Positions 18,983 to 26,968 of a DNA stretch of 64,000 nt are shown piece after piece. This DNA is from Filomicrobium sp. (lineage in GTDB: Bacteria; Pseudomonadota; Alphaproteobacteria; Rhizobiales; Hyphomicrobiaceae): assembly GCA_017792465.1 (NCBI GenBank), contig CP051234.1, positions 2,234,606-2,298,605 on the forward strand. Direction: 5' to 3'. The notes under the pieces are model-generated. The model was given only the letters and a program-made list of their open reading frames with translations, was not told where the DNA came from and made no database searches. Position 1 is the stretch's first letter; every line of letters starts with the position of its first letter. The position numbers were made by a program, and so were the translations under genes.

Positions 18983-19399
18983 TCAGGATGGAGTATTTGT
19001 CGCGGGCAGGCCGAGAATATCGGCAATTATTTTGGCGCTGCCAGGCTTCGGAATGAAGATGTGCGGCGTCCCGGAGAGTTCCTTGATGGCTTCCGGCGAC
19101 GTCCCCGAAAAGACCATCAGCTTGCCGACCCGGTCGCTCAAGTCGGCCGCCGTTTTTGCACCTGTGCGGCCGTCTTCCAGCTGGAGATCAAAGATACCGA
19201 AATCGAAGTTTTCGCTTTCAGCTAGCTGGCGCGCCGCTTTTCCGCTTTTCACCCAGACCATGTCATCGACTCCGCAGTCTTCCAGGTAGAGAAGCAAGTC
19301 GAGAGCGAAAACGGCTGAGTCTTCGACGAGCAAGCCGCGGATGAGGTCTTTGCTCGAAGCAACGGAGGCGGTTTGTGCGAATGTGTGCGTATCGAGCAT
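18983..19399 (-). CDS. Stand-alone response-regulator receiver protein
   Basis: A 138-residue single-domain receiver. The acidic pair E26-D27, phospho-acceptor D71 in FDFGIFDLQLEDG, the S98/T100 switch segment (VFSGT) and K118 in FIPKPG are all present, so phosphorylation is plausible. There is no output domain, so it should act as a phosphate sink, phosphorelay intermediate or protein-binding switch. No histidine kinase is adjacent. The nearest promoter candidate is EcfG-like, which puts it in the stress block with the metallopeptidase upstream. Single-domain receivers such as SdrG are known partners in alphaproteobacterial general stress signalling, but orthology cannot be claimed from this sequence. 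Confidence 0.85.
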   Translation of the reverse strand: MLDTHTFAQTASVASSKDLIRGLLVEDSAVFALDLLLYLEDCGVDDMVWVKSGKAARQLAESENFDFGIFDLQLEDGRTGAKTAADLSDRVGKLMVFSGTSPEAIKELSGTPHIFIPKPGSAKIIADILGLPATNTPS

Positions 19400-19437
19400 T
19401 ATTGTTCCAATCGCTTGCTCAGGATCATCAAAAAGGG

Positions 19438-19463
19438 AACTCCCAGAATCTTGCAGAAGTTCC
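19438..19463 (-). promoter_or_regulatory. EcfG-like promoter of the receiver gene
   Basis: Minus strand GGAAC (19463-19459), 17 bases, AGTT (19441-19438), 38 bases before the ATG. GGAAC also occurs on the plus strand at 19436-19440, so the element is nearly palindromic. Confidence 0.45.
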
Positions 19464-19578
19464 CATCGCCCGGCGACTGGAGATGCGACATCGCGCCTAG
19501 ACGTGGCAGATATGATTCACCTGCCGACGTGGGATTTTCCGGCTGCCAGGAAACTGCGGCTGGGAATAGGACGACGGG

Positions 19579-20673
19579 CTACGCCACCGCGGGCTGCTGT
19601 TTGCGCTGACGCTTTGCCTTCGAGCGGTCGCGCGTGAACGCTCCGATCGTATCGTGGATGAACGCCAACTTGCGGCCGACGGGCTGGGCGAGGGCAAAGG
19701 GGTAGAAATCCGGGTGGCCGAGTGCGCGGCTCAAGGAATTCATGCCGACGCTGAGCGGCAACCACATGTTCTGCAAGTTTGCGAACGACAACTCGCGGTA
19801 GGGATCGACAGGACGCGGGCGCGCAAAAAAGCCGCGCTTCACCGGGGCCGGCGTCGGCAGCATGCGCTCAGCCATGGCGGTATCCACCGCCGAGACCAAG
19901 TGCAGGTAGTGCGCCCACGTTTCCGCCCAGTCTTCCCACGGGTGCGCGCTCGCATAGGCCGAAACGTATGAGCCTTGCCAGTCGGGTGGTGGGCCCTGGT
20001 CATAGTGATTTTGAAGGGCTGCCTGGTAGTCGGCGCTTTCATCGCCAAACACGTTGCGGAACACATCGAGCTTGCCGCCCTCGGCGATCATAAGCTGCCA
20101 GAAGAAGTGCCCGCTTTCGTGGCGCAGGTGCCCCAGAAGCGTCCGGTAGGGCTCGTCGAGCAGGTTGCGTCGGCGTTCGCGCTCGACGCCGTCGGCCTCT
20201 CTCAGATCGAGTGTGATGACGCCGTTCATGTGGCCTGTGGTGGCTTCGTTAATAAAGTCGAACGTCAGCCGGCCGGTTGCCTCCGTCTCGCCCTCCAGCG
20301 GAAGGCCGAAACGCAGGATCGAATAGATCAGCCGCTTCTTTGCGGCCTCGATGCGCTGCCAGGCCTCTTTATGGTCGGGGTTGGAGCAATCGGGGATGTG
20401 ACGGTTCAGGTCGCAGGCCCGGCATAAGCCGTTTGGATGCTCGGTTGGATCGATTACCCAGTTACAGGCGGCCATTTCGGCGTTCGAGCAATACTGAAGC
20501 GCGTGGCCGCCACGACCGGCCGAATTGACGTAGCTACCCGGCGTTCCGGCCGGCGTTAGCGTGACAAAGTCCAAGTTCCGGTAATCGAATCCGACAGCGT
20601 AGCCGCAATTAAGACAGGTGCTGTTTTCGAAGTGCAGGCGTGTATGGCAATGGGTGCAGTGAAAAGTGCGCAT
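19579..20673 (-). CDS. Zinc-ribbon putative metallopeptidase
   Basis: A 364-residue protein. The N-terminus has a zinc ribbon (CTHC near residues 6-9, CLNC near 20-23), and a second Cys-rich stretch follows around C62-C95. H185-ESG-H189 is an HExxH zinc-protease motif, followed by a WEDWAETWAHYLH segment that can provide the third ligand glutamate. This architecture matches the family annotated as putative zinc-binding metallopeptidase. No signal peptide is seen, so it is cytoplasmic and its substrate is unknown. GAGG sits 7 bases before the ATG. A consensus EcfG-type promoter lies 28 bases upstream, so expression in stationary phase or stress is expected. Confidence 0.82.
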   Translation of the reverse strand: MRTFHCTHCHTRLHFENSTCLNCGYAVGFDYRNLDFVTLTPAGTPGSYVNSAGRGGHALQYCSNAEMAACNWVIDPTEHPNGLCRACDLNRHIPDCSNPDHKEAWQRIEAAKKRLIYSILRFGLPLEGETEATGRLTFDFINEATTGHMNGVITLDLREADGVERERRRNLLDEPYRTLLGHLRHESGHFFWQLMIAEGGKLDVFRNVFGDESADYQAALQNHYDQGPPPDWQGSYVSAYASAHPWEDWAETWAHYLHLVSAVDTAMAERMLPTPAPVKRGFFARPRPVDPYRELSFANLQNMWLPLSVGMNSLSRALGHPDFYPFALAQPVGRKLAFIHDTIGAFTRDRSKAKRQRKQQPAVA

Positions 20674-20700
20674 GGGTTAAACCTCGTTGACCGCCCCAGA

Positions 20701-20725
20701 AACGCTTAATGTTTCGCGCAGTTCC
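20701..20725 (-). promoter_or_regulatory. Consensus EcfG-type promoter of the metallopeptidase gene
   Basis: Minus strand GGAAC (20725-20721), 16 bases, CGTT (20704-20701). Full match to the alphaproteobacterial general-stress consensus, with a short leader of about 20 bases. Confidence 0.7.
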
Positions 20726-20855
20726 ACTCGTTGAACGTGCCGGATACAATTACTTCAATAATTGCCGTCGCGCGCGCTTCGATGGTCAATGGAGCGCACG
20801 TACTGCAAAGTTCGTTGGGGTCTCGAACAAGGCGTTTATACGCTGAACTGTCGCG

Positions 20856-21488
20856 TCATGGACAGTGCGCTCCGGCCTCAATCCATGCTTTTGTCAACTC
20901 GCCGAAGACTTCCTGCGAGCCTGGTGCCGGTTCGCGTCCAGGTCCTGGATGCCATCCCCAGCCAACGAGACCGTCGGTCGCGTTGTGCTCGGCGAGTTCT
21001 TCTAATGAGCGACCGCCATTGCGACCTTCGTCTTTCAGCTGCTGGCAGATCTCACCCAGCGACTTGCCTTCCCAGGCCATCGACCGGGGAGCGAGGTGCC
21101 AGGCTTCGTTGCCGGGCAGAGATCCACGGTCTCCGCCGAAGTCGAAGTTCTTCGAGCCGTGGCAGGTCGTGCAGCGCATAGCCGGCGCGCCGAAATTGTC
21201 GACGCCGCGGATGACCGGCGGCTGGTGGGGATGAGAATTGTCGTCCTGCAATGGCTGGTCGCCGGCTGGATGGCAATTCACGCAGCGCGGATGCGTTAGC
21301 ACTTTGCCCATTTCCTGAAAGAGCGCCGTGGAGCGTTCTGTTTCTGAGGTCATGCTCTCGAAGGCGGACGGCGGCTTCAAGTCTTCGGCGTGGGCGACGG
21401 CGCCCAAACTGGCGAAGAGACATCCGGCCACCGCAAAGCGGATCAAGTTTGCAGCCATCTTTTTCATCTCAGAAACGCGGTTTCTCAT
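20856..21488 (-). CDS. Exported diheme cytochrome-like protein
   Basis: About 200 residues with a signal peptide ([20 protein letters not shown]) and two heme-binding motifs, CVNCH and CTTCH. Related proteins are often labelled isoquinoline 1-oxidoreductase subunit, although the rest of that enzyme is absent here. ATGs at 21488, 21467 or 21458 are all possible, and the later ones leave a more usual signal peptide. It follows the PNPOx gene on the same strand by 45 bases with no promoter found between, so the two are probably co-transcribed from the EcfG-like promoter at 22079. The role is likely periplasmic electron transfer, partner unknown. Confidence 0.75.
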   Translation of the reverse strand: MRNRVSEMKKMAANLIRFAVAGCLFASLGAVAHAEDLKPPSAFESMTSETERSTALFQEMGKVLTHPRCVNCHPAGDQPLQDDNSHPHQPPVIRGVDNFGAPAMRCTTCHGSKNFDFGGDRGSLPGNEAWHLAPRSMAWEGKSLGEICQQLKDEGRNGGRSLEELAEHNATDGLVGWGWHPGPGREPAPGSQEVFGELTKAWIEAGAHCP

Positions 21489-21533
21489 GCTCGGCTCTCA
21501 ACCCATCATCGAACGGAAAAAAGGTGTGGCTAT

Positions 21534-22031
21534 CTACGCGAACTGGACTTCGGTTTTCACACCGGCGTCGGGCTCGTTCCCGGTGACATTGGCCTTGGCG
21601 ATCTCCCACGCGAAGACCACCGGGTTCGCGAGCGATGCCCACACTGCGGCATTGTTGGGAGTGAATTCCAAAAGCGTCATGTCCGGATCATCTTTGCCAT
21701 CGAACCAGGCTGCGACGATGCTGCTCCAATATTCCTTGATCTTATCTGGATCGCGATTTTCTTGCAGGGTTCCACCGATGCAGGCGTGGTAGTCGTGCCC
21801 GGATCCGACGACGACAAAATGAGCCTTTCGGCCGCCGCCGAGGCTTTTGACAAGGTCGCTACTTTTCTTGCTGAAAAACCAGATGCGGTTGCCGACGCGA
21901 TCGACTTGCGGCGCCATGGGTTGGAAGTGCTGGGGCGAATCTTCCAAACCGAGCATTCCGGCGGAAACCTTTTCTATCTGGTCGAACAGCTGCTTTTTCG
22001 GGTTGGACTTAGCGAGTTCCAGATCTGACAT
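21534..22031 (-). CDS. Pyridoxamine 5'-phosphate oxidase-fold protein, general stress type
   Basis: A 165-residue flavin-binding split-barrel protein of the general stress protein 26 type. The ATG at 22031 (MSDLELAKSN) has GGAG 5 bases upstream. The longer in-frame extension begins with an unrelated hydrophobic run and is rejected. Landmarks are RIWFFSKKSSDLVKSL and HFVVVGSGHDY, followed by WFDGKDDPDMTLLEFTPNNAAVW, a family hallmark. It probably binds FMN or a related cofactor, and the reaction is unknown. It is divergent from the DUF2383 gene, and both carry EcfG-like promoters in the shared region. Confidence 0.83.
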   Translation of the reverse strand: MSDLELAKSNPKKQLFDQIEKVSAGMLGLEDSPQHFQPMAPQVDRVGNRIWFFSKKSSDLVKSLGGGRKAHFVVVGSGHDYHACIGGTLQENRDPDKIKEYWSSIVAAWFDGKDDPDMTLLEFTPNNAAVWASLANPVVFAWEIAKANVTGNEPDAGVKTEVQFA

Positions 22032-22078
22032 GAGCGCTCCAATCGAAAAGTCATGGTTATAGAATTCTTCGTTGGGAG

Positions 22079-22104
22079 AACGCGCCATCACTCCTGCATG
22101 TTCC
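22079..22104 (-). promoter_or_regulatory. Consensus EcfG-type promoter of the PNPOx gene
   Basis: Minus strand GGAAC (22104-22100), 17 bases, CGTT (22082-22079), 47 bases before the ATG at 22031. Confidence 0.65.
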
Positions 22105-22165
22105 CAAATGAGTTGAGGGATCAGCCGCCGATCAGCCGTCCGACGCAGAATGTGCCGGAGCATCG

Positions 22166-22190
22166 GGAACCGCCCCCGGCGCTCACAGTT
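22166..22190 (+). promoter_or_regulatory. EcfG-like promoter of the DUF2383 gene
   Basis: GGAAC (22166-22170), 16 bases, AGTT (22187-22190), 40 bases before the ATG. One mismatch in the -10 element. Confidence 0.5.
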
Positions 22191-22230
22191 GTCGCCACAG
22201 GTTCCAATTAGGACAACAAGGAGAGTTGGA

Positions 22231-22665
22231 ATGTCTGAGACAACAAATACAATCAACAATACGATCAGCCTTCTGCGCGCCGGCGAGGCGTTTTATCGTG
22301 ACGCTGTCGAGCGCGTAAAAGAACCCGGCCTCAAAGAAATGTTTTCGGAGATGGCGGCCATTCGCAATGCTGCCGCGACCGAAATGAGCGTCCGGATCGA
22401 AGCGCTCGGAGAGAGCCCATCAGCTGCAAGCTGGGCAGAGCAGGCGCGCCAGATCTATGCCGAAGCCGAAGCGCTCTTTAGCAATGAAACGAACGCCCTC
22501 ATTCGCTATCTGGAAGAGCACGAGGATCGCACACTGGATCAGATCCGCTCGTCGCTTTCGAAAATCGACGACGATGCGGCCTTCGCGATTTTCATGCGCC
22601 ATTTGCCGATTTTCGAGCAGACCCACGACCGGATGCGTCTTTTGAAGGAATCGCTCGACGCTTAA
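22231..22665 (+). CDS. DUF2383-type ferritin-like four-helix protein
   Basis: A 144-residue all-helical protein (MSETTNTINNTISLLRAGEAFYRDAVERV...) matching the DUF2383/PA2169 group of ferritin-like bundles. The ATG at 22231 is preferred because AAGGAGAG lies just upstream. The longer frame begins inside the promoter. Several Glu and His side chains face one pattern (E, E, H near the last helix), but I cannot confirm a metal site. Divergent from the PNPOx gene with paired stress promoters, and closed by a strong terminator, so it is monocistronic. Confidence 0.82.
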   Translation: MSETTNTINNTISLLRAGEAFYRDAVERVKEPGLKEMFSEMAAIRNAAATEMSVRIEALGESPSAASWAEQARQIYAEAEALFSNETNALIRYLEEHEDRTLDQIRSSLSKIDDDAAFAIFMRHLPIFEQTHDRMRLLKESLDA

Positions 22666-22710
22666 GGCGCGCATCAGCGAGACAGGTTTCTGTTTCGCCT
22701 GAAATGATTG

Positions 22711-22744
22711 GCAGGAGACCACAGCGGTCTCCTGCTATTTTTTG
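22711..22744 (+). terminator. Terminator of the DUF2383 gene
   Basis: GCAGGAGACC (22711-22720) pairs with GGTCTCCTGC (22726-22735), followed by a T-rich tract. It lies 46 bases after the stop codon. Confidence 0.88.
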
Positions 22745-22853
22745 CTTGCGAGAAGACTGCCTTGAGATTTCTCGCGGAAAGCAAAAGGGCAAAAGAGCAC
22801 TTCGCGGCATGTGGGGGTAGGCAATCGGCGAAGCAACGAATTCACATAAAAAG

Positions 22854-22885
22854 AAACCCTCCTCCGAGGGGGCGGAGAAGGGTTT
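22854..22885 (-). terminator. Terminator of the small membrane-protein gene
   Basis: AAACCCTCCTCCG and CGGAGAAGGGTTT form a hairpin with one mismatch. Read leftwards it ends in a T-rich tract (A-run at 22848-22856 on the plus strand), 33 bases after the small gene's stop. Confidence 0.7.
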
Positions 22886-22917
22886 GACGCGAGGGAGATT
22901 TTTAGGACGATCGACGG

Positions 22918-23049
22918 TTAGCCAATCGACGTCACGACAGGGGTATCGACAGATCCTGTCTCAATCGAAATTGTGTGTTCGTCCTGATAGTAGATGTAGC
23001 CCAGTGCACCTAGAGCCACGACGAGGGCACCGATAAGAAACCATTTCAT
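22918..23049 (-). CDS. 43-residue single-pass membrane protein
   Basis: A short ORF encoding MKWFLIGALVVALGALGYIYY followed by a polar acidic tail (QDEHTISIETG...). One membrane helix spans residues 3-21. Support for a real gene: a near-perfect GGAGGA ribosome site 8 bases upstream, a full-consensus EcfG-type promoter 63 bases upstream, and a terminator hairpin after the stop. The function is unknown. By context it is a stress-induced inner-membrane miniprotein next to mscS. Confidence 0.78.
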   Translation of the reverse strand: MKWFLIGALVVALGALGYIYYQDEHTISIETGSVDTPVVTSIG

Positions 23050-23112
23050 TTGTCAAATTCCTCCTGCTTTGCCGGGTCCGGCACGTCATTTCGAAAGCGT
23101 GTACAGCTATTA

Positions 23113-23137
23113 AACGCGGGCCGTGCAGGAGAGTTCC
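23113..23137 (-). promoter_or_regulatory. Consensus EcfG-type promoter of the small membrane protein
   Basis: Minus strand GGAAC (23137-23133), 16 bases, CGTT (23116-23113). A full match, correctly placed and oriented. Confidence 0.72.
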
Positions 23138-23219
23138 TTGGGATTGGCGGCGATCGTGTGCTAAGGCCCGAACATCTGCAAAACGGAAATGATTGCAAGC
23201 GAAGGAGGCCAACCGAAAC

Positions 23220-24086
23220 ATGGATGCACTCAATCTGGAAAATTCGATTTCTTCATTTATCGATGGCATCGCGAGCTGGGGGGCGGTCGCGTTACCGAAC
23301 CTCATTGCAGCGCTCATGATTTTGATCGTCGGATTGACATTCGCGAGCTGGGCGGCACGGCGCGTAAAGAACAAGATCCTCACGACCAACCGCATCGACA
23401 ATACGTTCGCGGGCTCCATATCGTCGCTGGTTCAATATGCCATCGTGCTTGTCATTGTGATCGCGGCTCTTGGCCAGTTGGGCTTTCAAACGACCAGTCT
23501 GCTGGCGGCCCTGGGTGCGGCTGGCCTGGCTATCGGTCTTGCCCTGCAGAGTACTTTGTCGAACATCGCCGCCGGGTTCATGCTGCTCTGGCTGCGACCC
23601 TTTCGCGTCGGTGACTTCATCAAAGGCGGCGGGGTTTCGGGGACCGTGAAGGAGGTCAATTTGTTCGCGTCGCAGCTTGAAACCTACGACGGCATTTTCG
23701 AGTTCGTTCCCAACTCGGAATTATGGAACACGCGCATCACGAATTATTCGCGCCTGCCCAATCGGATGCTCGACCTGCGCTTTGGCATTTCCTACGACGA
23801 CGAAGTTGCACAGGCACAAGAGGTCTTATTGAAACTCGCCCAATCCGATGACCGCATTCAGGACCATCCCGCTGCGCCGAACGTCTTTGTCTTCAGCCTG
23901 GATGATAGCGCGGTGACATTGGGGATGCGGGTCTGGGTCAAAACAAAGGACTACTGGGCGACCCGCTGGAGCCTGACGGAAAAAGCTAAGCTCGAACTTG
24001 ATCAGGCCGGCATCACGATCCCGTATCCGCACGTGACGGTCGATGGAATGCCCGAGCCTGCAGCGCCGCAACAGCCCGCCAGCTGA
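23220..24086 (+). CDS. Small-conductance mechanosensitive channel, MscS family
   Basis: A 288-residue channel. Three helices occupy residues about 18-40, 65-90 and 95-125. The pore helix has the Gly/Ala-rich pattern ALGAAGLAIGLALQSTLSNIAAG, followed by the beta domain start RPFRVGDFI and the C-terminal alpha-beta vestibule. GAAGGAGG sits upstream of the ATG at 23220. It opens under membrane tension and releases solutes in hypo-osmotic shock (family knowledge). Unlike its neighbours it has no EcfG-like promoter that I could find. Location beside the osmoregulated glucan and lipid genes fits an envelope-stress role. Confidence 0.93.
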   Translation: MDALNLENSISSFIDGIASWGAVALPNLIAALMILIVGLTFASWAARRVKNKILTTNRIDNTFAGSISSLVQYAIVLVIVIAALGQLGFQTTSLLAALGAAGLAIGLALQSTLSNIAAGFMLLWLRPFRVGDFIKGGGVSGTVKEVNLFASQLETYDGIFEFVPNSELWNTRITNYSRLPNRMLDLRFGISYDDEVAQAQEVLLKLAQSDDRIQDHPAAPNVFVFSLDDSAVTLGMRVWVKTKDYWATRWSLTEKAKLELDQAGITIPYPHVTVDGMPEPAAPQQPAS

Positions 24087-24119
24087 CGAGAAGTTCGAAC
24101 ACGCCGCGCGTTTTCGTTT

Positions 24120-24144
24120 GGAACCAATCAGCCATCACTCCGTT
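24120..24144 (+). promoter_or_regulatory. Consensus EcfG-type promoter of the small secreted protein
   Basis: GGAAC (24120-24124), 16 bases, CGTT (24141-24144), giving a leader of about 120 bases before the ATG at 24272. Confidence 0.65.
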
Positions 24145-24271
24145 AGGCTTTTCGTCGAACGATCGTCATCTCAAGCAGGTGGCGCAATCGCTAGAAACAA
24201 ATCGAAAAAGATATTGGGCGCCAAGCGATCGGCCCGCGTTCAATCCAAATCTAAAGCGAACTGGAGTTGAT

Positions 24272-24559
24272 ATGATCAGGCTTCTTGCCATTTCGATGAT
24301 GGTGCTCTTTGGAGCAACCGTTGCCAATGCTGCACCCGCAGCGCCGAGCGGCATCACCCCGCAAAACGAGCTGCTGGTAAAAGTTCATGGCGGTCATGGC
24401 AAAGCTTGCCGCTGGGGACGTGTTCATCGTTGGGACACGAAGGCCCGTCACCGTCATGTCGGCCGCGACGTTCGCGTCTGCGGCAAGCGCTGGCGCGGTA
24501 AGGGACGTCCGCATCATCGTGGCTGCTTTAAGATTGGTCCAGTTTGGTACTGCCCGTAA
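24272..24559 (+). CDS. Small secreted basic Cys/His-rich protein
   Basis: A 95-residue protein with a clear signal peptide (MIRLLAISMMVLFGATVANA). The mature part is rich in Arg, His, Gly and has four cysteines (CRW, VCGKRW, GCFKIGPVWYC). The ATG at 24272 is preceded by GGAG. The longer frame is unlikely because it would hide the signal peptide. No domain is recognised. Its composition resembles small periplasmic proteins common in Rhizobiales. Full-consensus EcfG promoter upstream and a strong terminator downstream define a single-gene stress unit. Cys/His content might bind metal, which is speculation. Confidence 0.75.
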   Translation: MIRLLAISMMVLFGATVANAAPAAPSGITPQNELLVKVHGGHGKACRWGRVHRWDTKARHRHVGRDVRVCGKRWRGKGRPHHRGCFKIGPVWYCP

Positions 24560-24589
24560 TTCAAGAAAGCAAAGCTGAACAAGCTTCGA

Positions 24590-24630
24590 CATCAGGGTCA
24601 GGCGCTCGTCTGGCCCTGATGTTGTTTTTT
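24590..24630 (+). terminator. Terminator of the small secreted protein gene
   Basis: CATCAGGGTCAG pairs with CTGGCCCTGATG (one bulge), followed by TTGTTTTTT. Confidence 0.9.
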
Positions 24631-24694
24631 GGGTCTTAGGATACATCAGTGTCGACACCGCTGCCGCGCGCAGCAATTATTGGTTCGCTTGGCG

Positions 24695-24720
24695 GGAACC
24701 AAAGAACAGAGCGTGGGGTT
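24695..24720 (+). promoter_or_regulatory. EcfG-like promoter of the PAP2 gene
   Basis: GGAAC (24695-24699), 17 bases, GGTT (24717-24720), 48 bases before the ATG. One mismatch in the -10 element. Confidence 0.45.
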
Positions 24721-24768
24721 CTACGTTCACGCGAAACCACGACTTTCCCATAAAGGCAATTCCAAAAC

Positions 24769-25470
24769 ATGCTATTCAGCCGCGAACCTGCGACCGTTCA
24801 AACCGTGATGGTGCTCACCGCCGGGTGCTACCTAGCCTTCGCGATTGTTGCAACGATTGTAAACTTTGGACTGACGTCAGGCATCGATGAGCAGGTGCTG
24901 CTGGCGTTGCGCAACGCTCAAGATCATGGCGATCCGCTCGGGCCGCAATGGGTGGAGGAAGCTGCCGTCGAGCTGACGGCACTGGGCGGCTACACCGTCA
25001 TCGCGATTGCGGCCGTCGCTGTGGTTCTGACGCTATGGATGGCGGGCAAGTCGGGAGCTGCCCTTTTTGCGGCTCTCGCGATCGCCAGCGGAACGGTTCT
25101 TTCTAACGCAATGAAGCTGATCTTCGAGCGCGCGCGTCCAGATCTCGTCCAACATCTCGACCAAGTCTCGACAGCCAGCTTTCCAAGCGGTCATTCGACG
25201 ATCTCGATGCTGGCGTGGATGACTTTTGCCGCGATCGCCGTGCGATTTGTCCAACACCATTCGGTGCGGGTTTTCTTGGTGCTTACAGCGCTCGCCCTGT
25301 CGATCGCAATCGGCGTCACGAGAGTCTACCTCGGCGTGCACTGGCCCTCTGACGTCGTCGCGGGTTGGCTGCTTGGCGCAGCATGGGCGGGCAGCTGCTG
25401 GCTGATAGCGCACTACATTTCGTACCATATGTCGGGTGAAATGAGCGCTCTGGGTCACTCGAAAACCTGA
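24769..25470 (+). CDS. PAP2-family membrane phosphatase
   Basis: A 233-residue membrane phosphatase of the type-2 phosphatidic acid phosphatase family. The three signature blocks are present: KLIFERARPD, the FPSGHST core with catalytic His, and TRVYLGVHWPSDVVAGW with the second catalytic His. Six helices are visible. Substrates in the family include phosphatidate, undecaprenyl pyrophosphate and lipid A phosphates. It converges on, and overlaps by 16 bases, the diacylglycerol kinase-like gene. The two could work on the same lipid in opposite directions. Both have EcfG-like promoters. Confidence 0.88.
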   Translation: MLFSREPATVQTVMVLTAGCYLAFAIVATIVNFGLTSGIDEQVLLALRNAQDHGDPLGPQWVEEAAVELTALGGYTVIAIAAVAVVLTLWMAGKSGAALFAALAIASGTVLSNAMKLIFERARPDLVQHLDQVSTASFPSGHSTISMLAWMTFAAIAVRFVQHHSVRVFLVLTALALSIAIGVTRVYLGVHWPSDVVAGWLLGAAWAGSCWLIAHYISYHMSGEMSALGHSKT

Positions 25471-26486
25471 TGCCCATCCCTCGTCGCGACTTCCGACTCT
25501 TTCGGCAGCAGGATACGTAGACTGTTCTCGCGCACCCGGTATTCCAAAGGTCCGGAAATGACTTCGACTTCACCATCGTTGGAGACGCGGATCTTTCGTC
25601 CCTTCGGCTTGATCGTCATCGATTTGGTGCGGAATTCATCGACGTCAGGATCGTGCCGCCACAGCCCGAGCATCGCTCTAACGACCGACAGCATCAACGA
25701 TGCCCCTGTCTCGTGGCGGGCGACGTAAACGGCCAATTCACCGCCTTGCAACGTGCGCTTTTGCATCATCAAGCTTGGGGTTTCTTCGTAGCGATTGTTC
25801 GAGACCGCAATCGAAATCGCACGCACAGTTTTATTTTGGCGATGGTCGTCGAGCTCCAACGTGATCTTTCGCGTTGTCGAAAAGACGTCGACCAACAGCG
25901 ACCAGTAGCCGGACAGGCGATCAATCAAAGTTTTGCCGCGCAGGTTTCTGCGGCGATCCGCGACCTGCAGCGGCAAGCCGATCAGTGAATTGCATAAGAA
26001 AATTTCGCCGTTGAGTTCTGCGGTGTCCATCGACTCGATGCGGGCTTCGGCCAGCGCCGTCGCGGCTTCATTGATTTCCAACGGCATACGCAGATCGCGC
26101 GCCAAACGGTTGAGCGTTCCCAGTGGCAGAACACCCAGGGCGATATCCGTGTCGACGAGCAAGCGAGCGGCCGAGCGCACGCTGCCATCACCGCCGCCGA
26201 CAATAATCACATCGGGCGCCTCGTCGATGGCGTTCTCCAAGGCCGCTGCGAAGTCCTCGGGTTCAGCGCAAACGGTGTGGACGCGCGCAAACCCTTCCGA
26301 CAGCCTTTCGGCAACCGATGCGCGCAAGTCTTCCGGGTCCCAGTCGCTCGACGTCCCGGCCTTGGTGTTGATAATGGCAACGCAGTTCTTTTGGGCCGCA
26401 GGCGAATTATACTCGCCTTCAGACTCATCGTTGCTTCTTTCAGAGTTTTCGACCATCGTTTCTTGCCAACTCTGTTCCATTGTCAT
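25455..26486 (-). CDS. Diacylglycerol kinase catalytic-domain protein
   Basis: A 343-residue soluble lipid-kinase-like protein. The N-terminal domain contains the INTKAG segment and the nucleotide-binding GGGDGSVRSAARLL, followed by LGVLPLGTLNRLARDL (family signature GTxNxxA). The C-terminal beta domain has the TKSMTIKPKG segment. About 30 residues of acidic N-terminal extension precede the domain. Phosphorylation of diacylglycerol or a sphingoid lipid is the family function. The ATG at 26486 is 5 bases after GGAG, and a second ATG two codons on is possible. A full-consensus EcfG promoter is 29 bases upstream. Confidence 0.85.
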   Translation of the reverse strand: MTMEQSWQETMVENSERSNDESEGEYNSPAAQKNCVAIINTKAGTSSDWDPEDLRASVAERLSEGFARVHTVCAEPEDFAAALENAIDEAPDVIIVGGGDGSVRSAARLLVDTDIALGVLPLGTLNRLARDLRMPLEINEAATALAEARIESMDTAELNGEIFLCNSLIGLPLQVADRRRNLRGKTLIDRLSGYWSLLVDVFSTTRKITLELDDHRQNKTVRAISIAVSNNRYEETPSLMMQKRTLQGGELAVYVARHETGASLMLSVVRAMLGLWRHDPDVDEFRTKSMTIKPKGRKIRVSNDGEVEVISGPLEYRVRENSLRILLPKESEVATRDGHQVFE

Positions 26487-26515
26487 TTTCTCCGAAGAAA
26501 AGAACCGACAGAATT

Positions 26516-26540
26516 AACGTTCGGCAAATGAGAACGTTCC
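26516..26540 (-). promoter_or_regulatory. Consensus EcfG-type promoter of the DAGK-like gene
   Basis: Minus strand GGAAC (26540-26536), 16 bases, CGTT (26519-26516). Correct orientation and distance. Confidence 0.7.
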
Positions 26541-26968
26541 GCTGGTTCGACCCGGAGTGGCGTGGCATTGACGGACTTCAATTGGTCACAAAACGGCCTG
26601 AATTCGCGATGTTACGACGTCGATGCCAGAGACAGTCACAGCTATTAACGCGCGCTCTCGTTGGTCGGTCGGTCGAGTATTTGTCAGCCCTGGAACAATC
26701 GCCAGTATGAAATCCAATTCGTCAGTCCCGCGGCGCATCGCAGGTCACGGGGTTCAATCGGACCGATCTGTACCAGCAACCGCGATCCGATAGATCTACG
26801 CCCGGGCTTGGGCTGCGGCTGCAGCGCATGCTGCTTTGTTGCGACAGCGAAGTTCTTGCTGCGCAGCGGCGCGGCAGGACGCTAACAATTTGCTCATCTA
26901 CCGGTTGCGCTCCGTCGCGGCGCGAGTGAGACTGCGGCAGTTCAGGCGACAGGGAATTGGGTGCTGAC
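26541..26968. other. Intergenic region, no gene recognised
   Basis: Beyond the DAGK promoter this 428-base stretch has only short ORFs with no ribosome site and no recognisable protein. A GGAAC at 26692 has no matching -10 element. Confidence 0.45.

Noticed and set aside
26692-26716. EcfG promoter for the 81-residue protein at 26969
   Set aside because: GGAAC is present but the -10 position does not match and the distance to the gene is over 250 bases.
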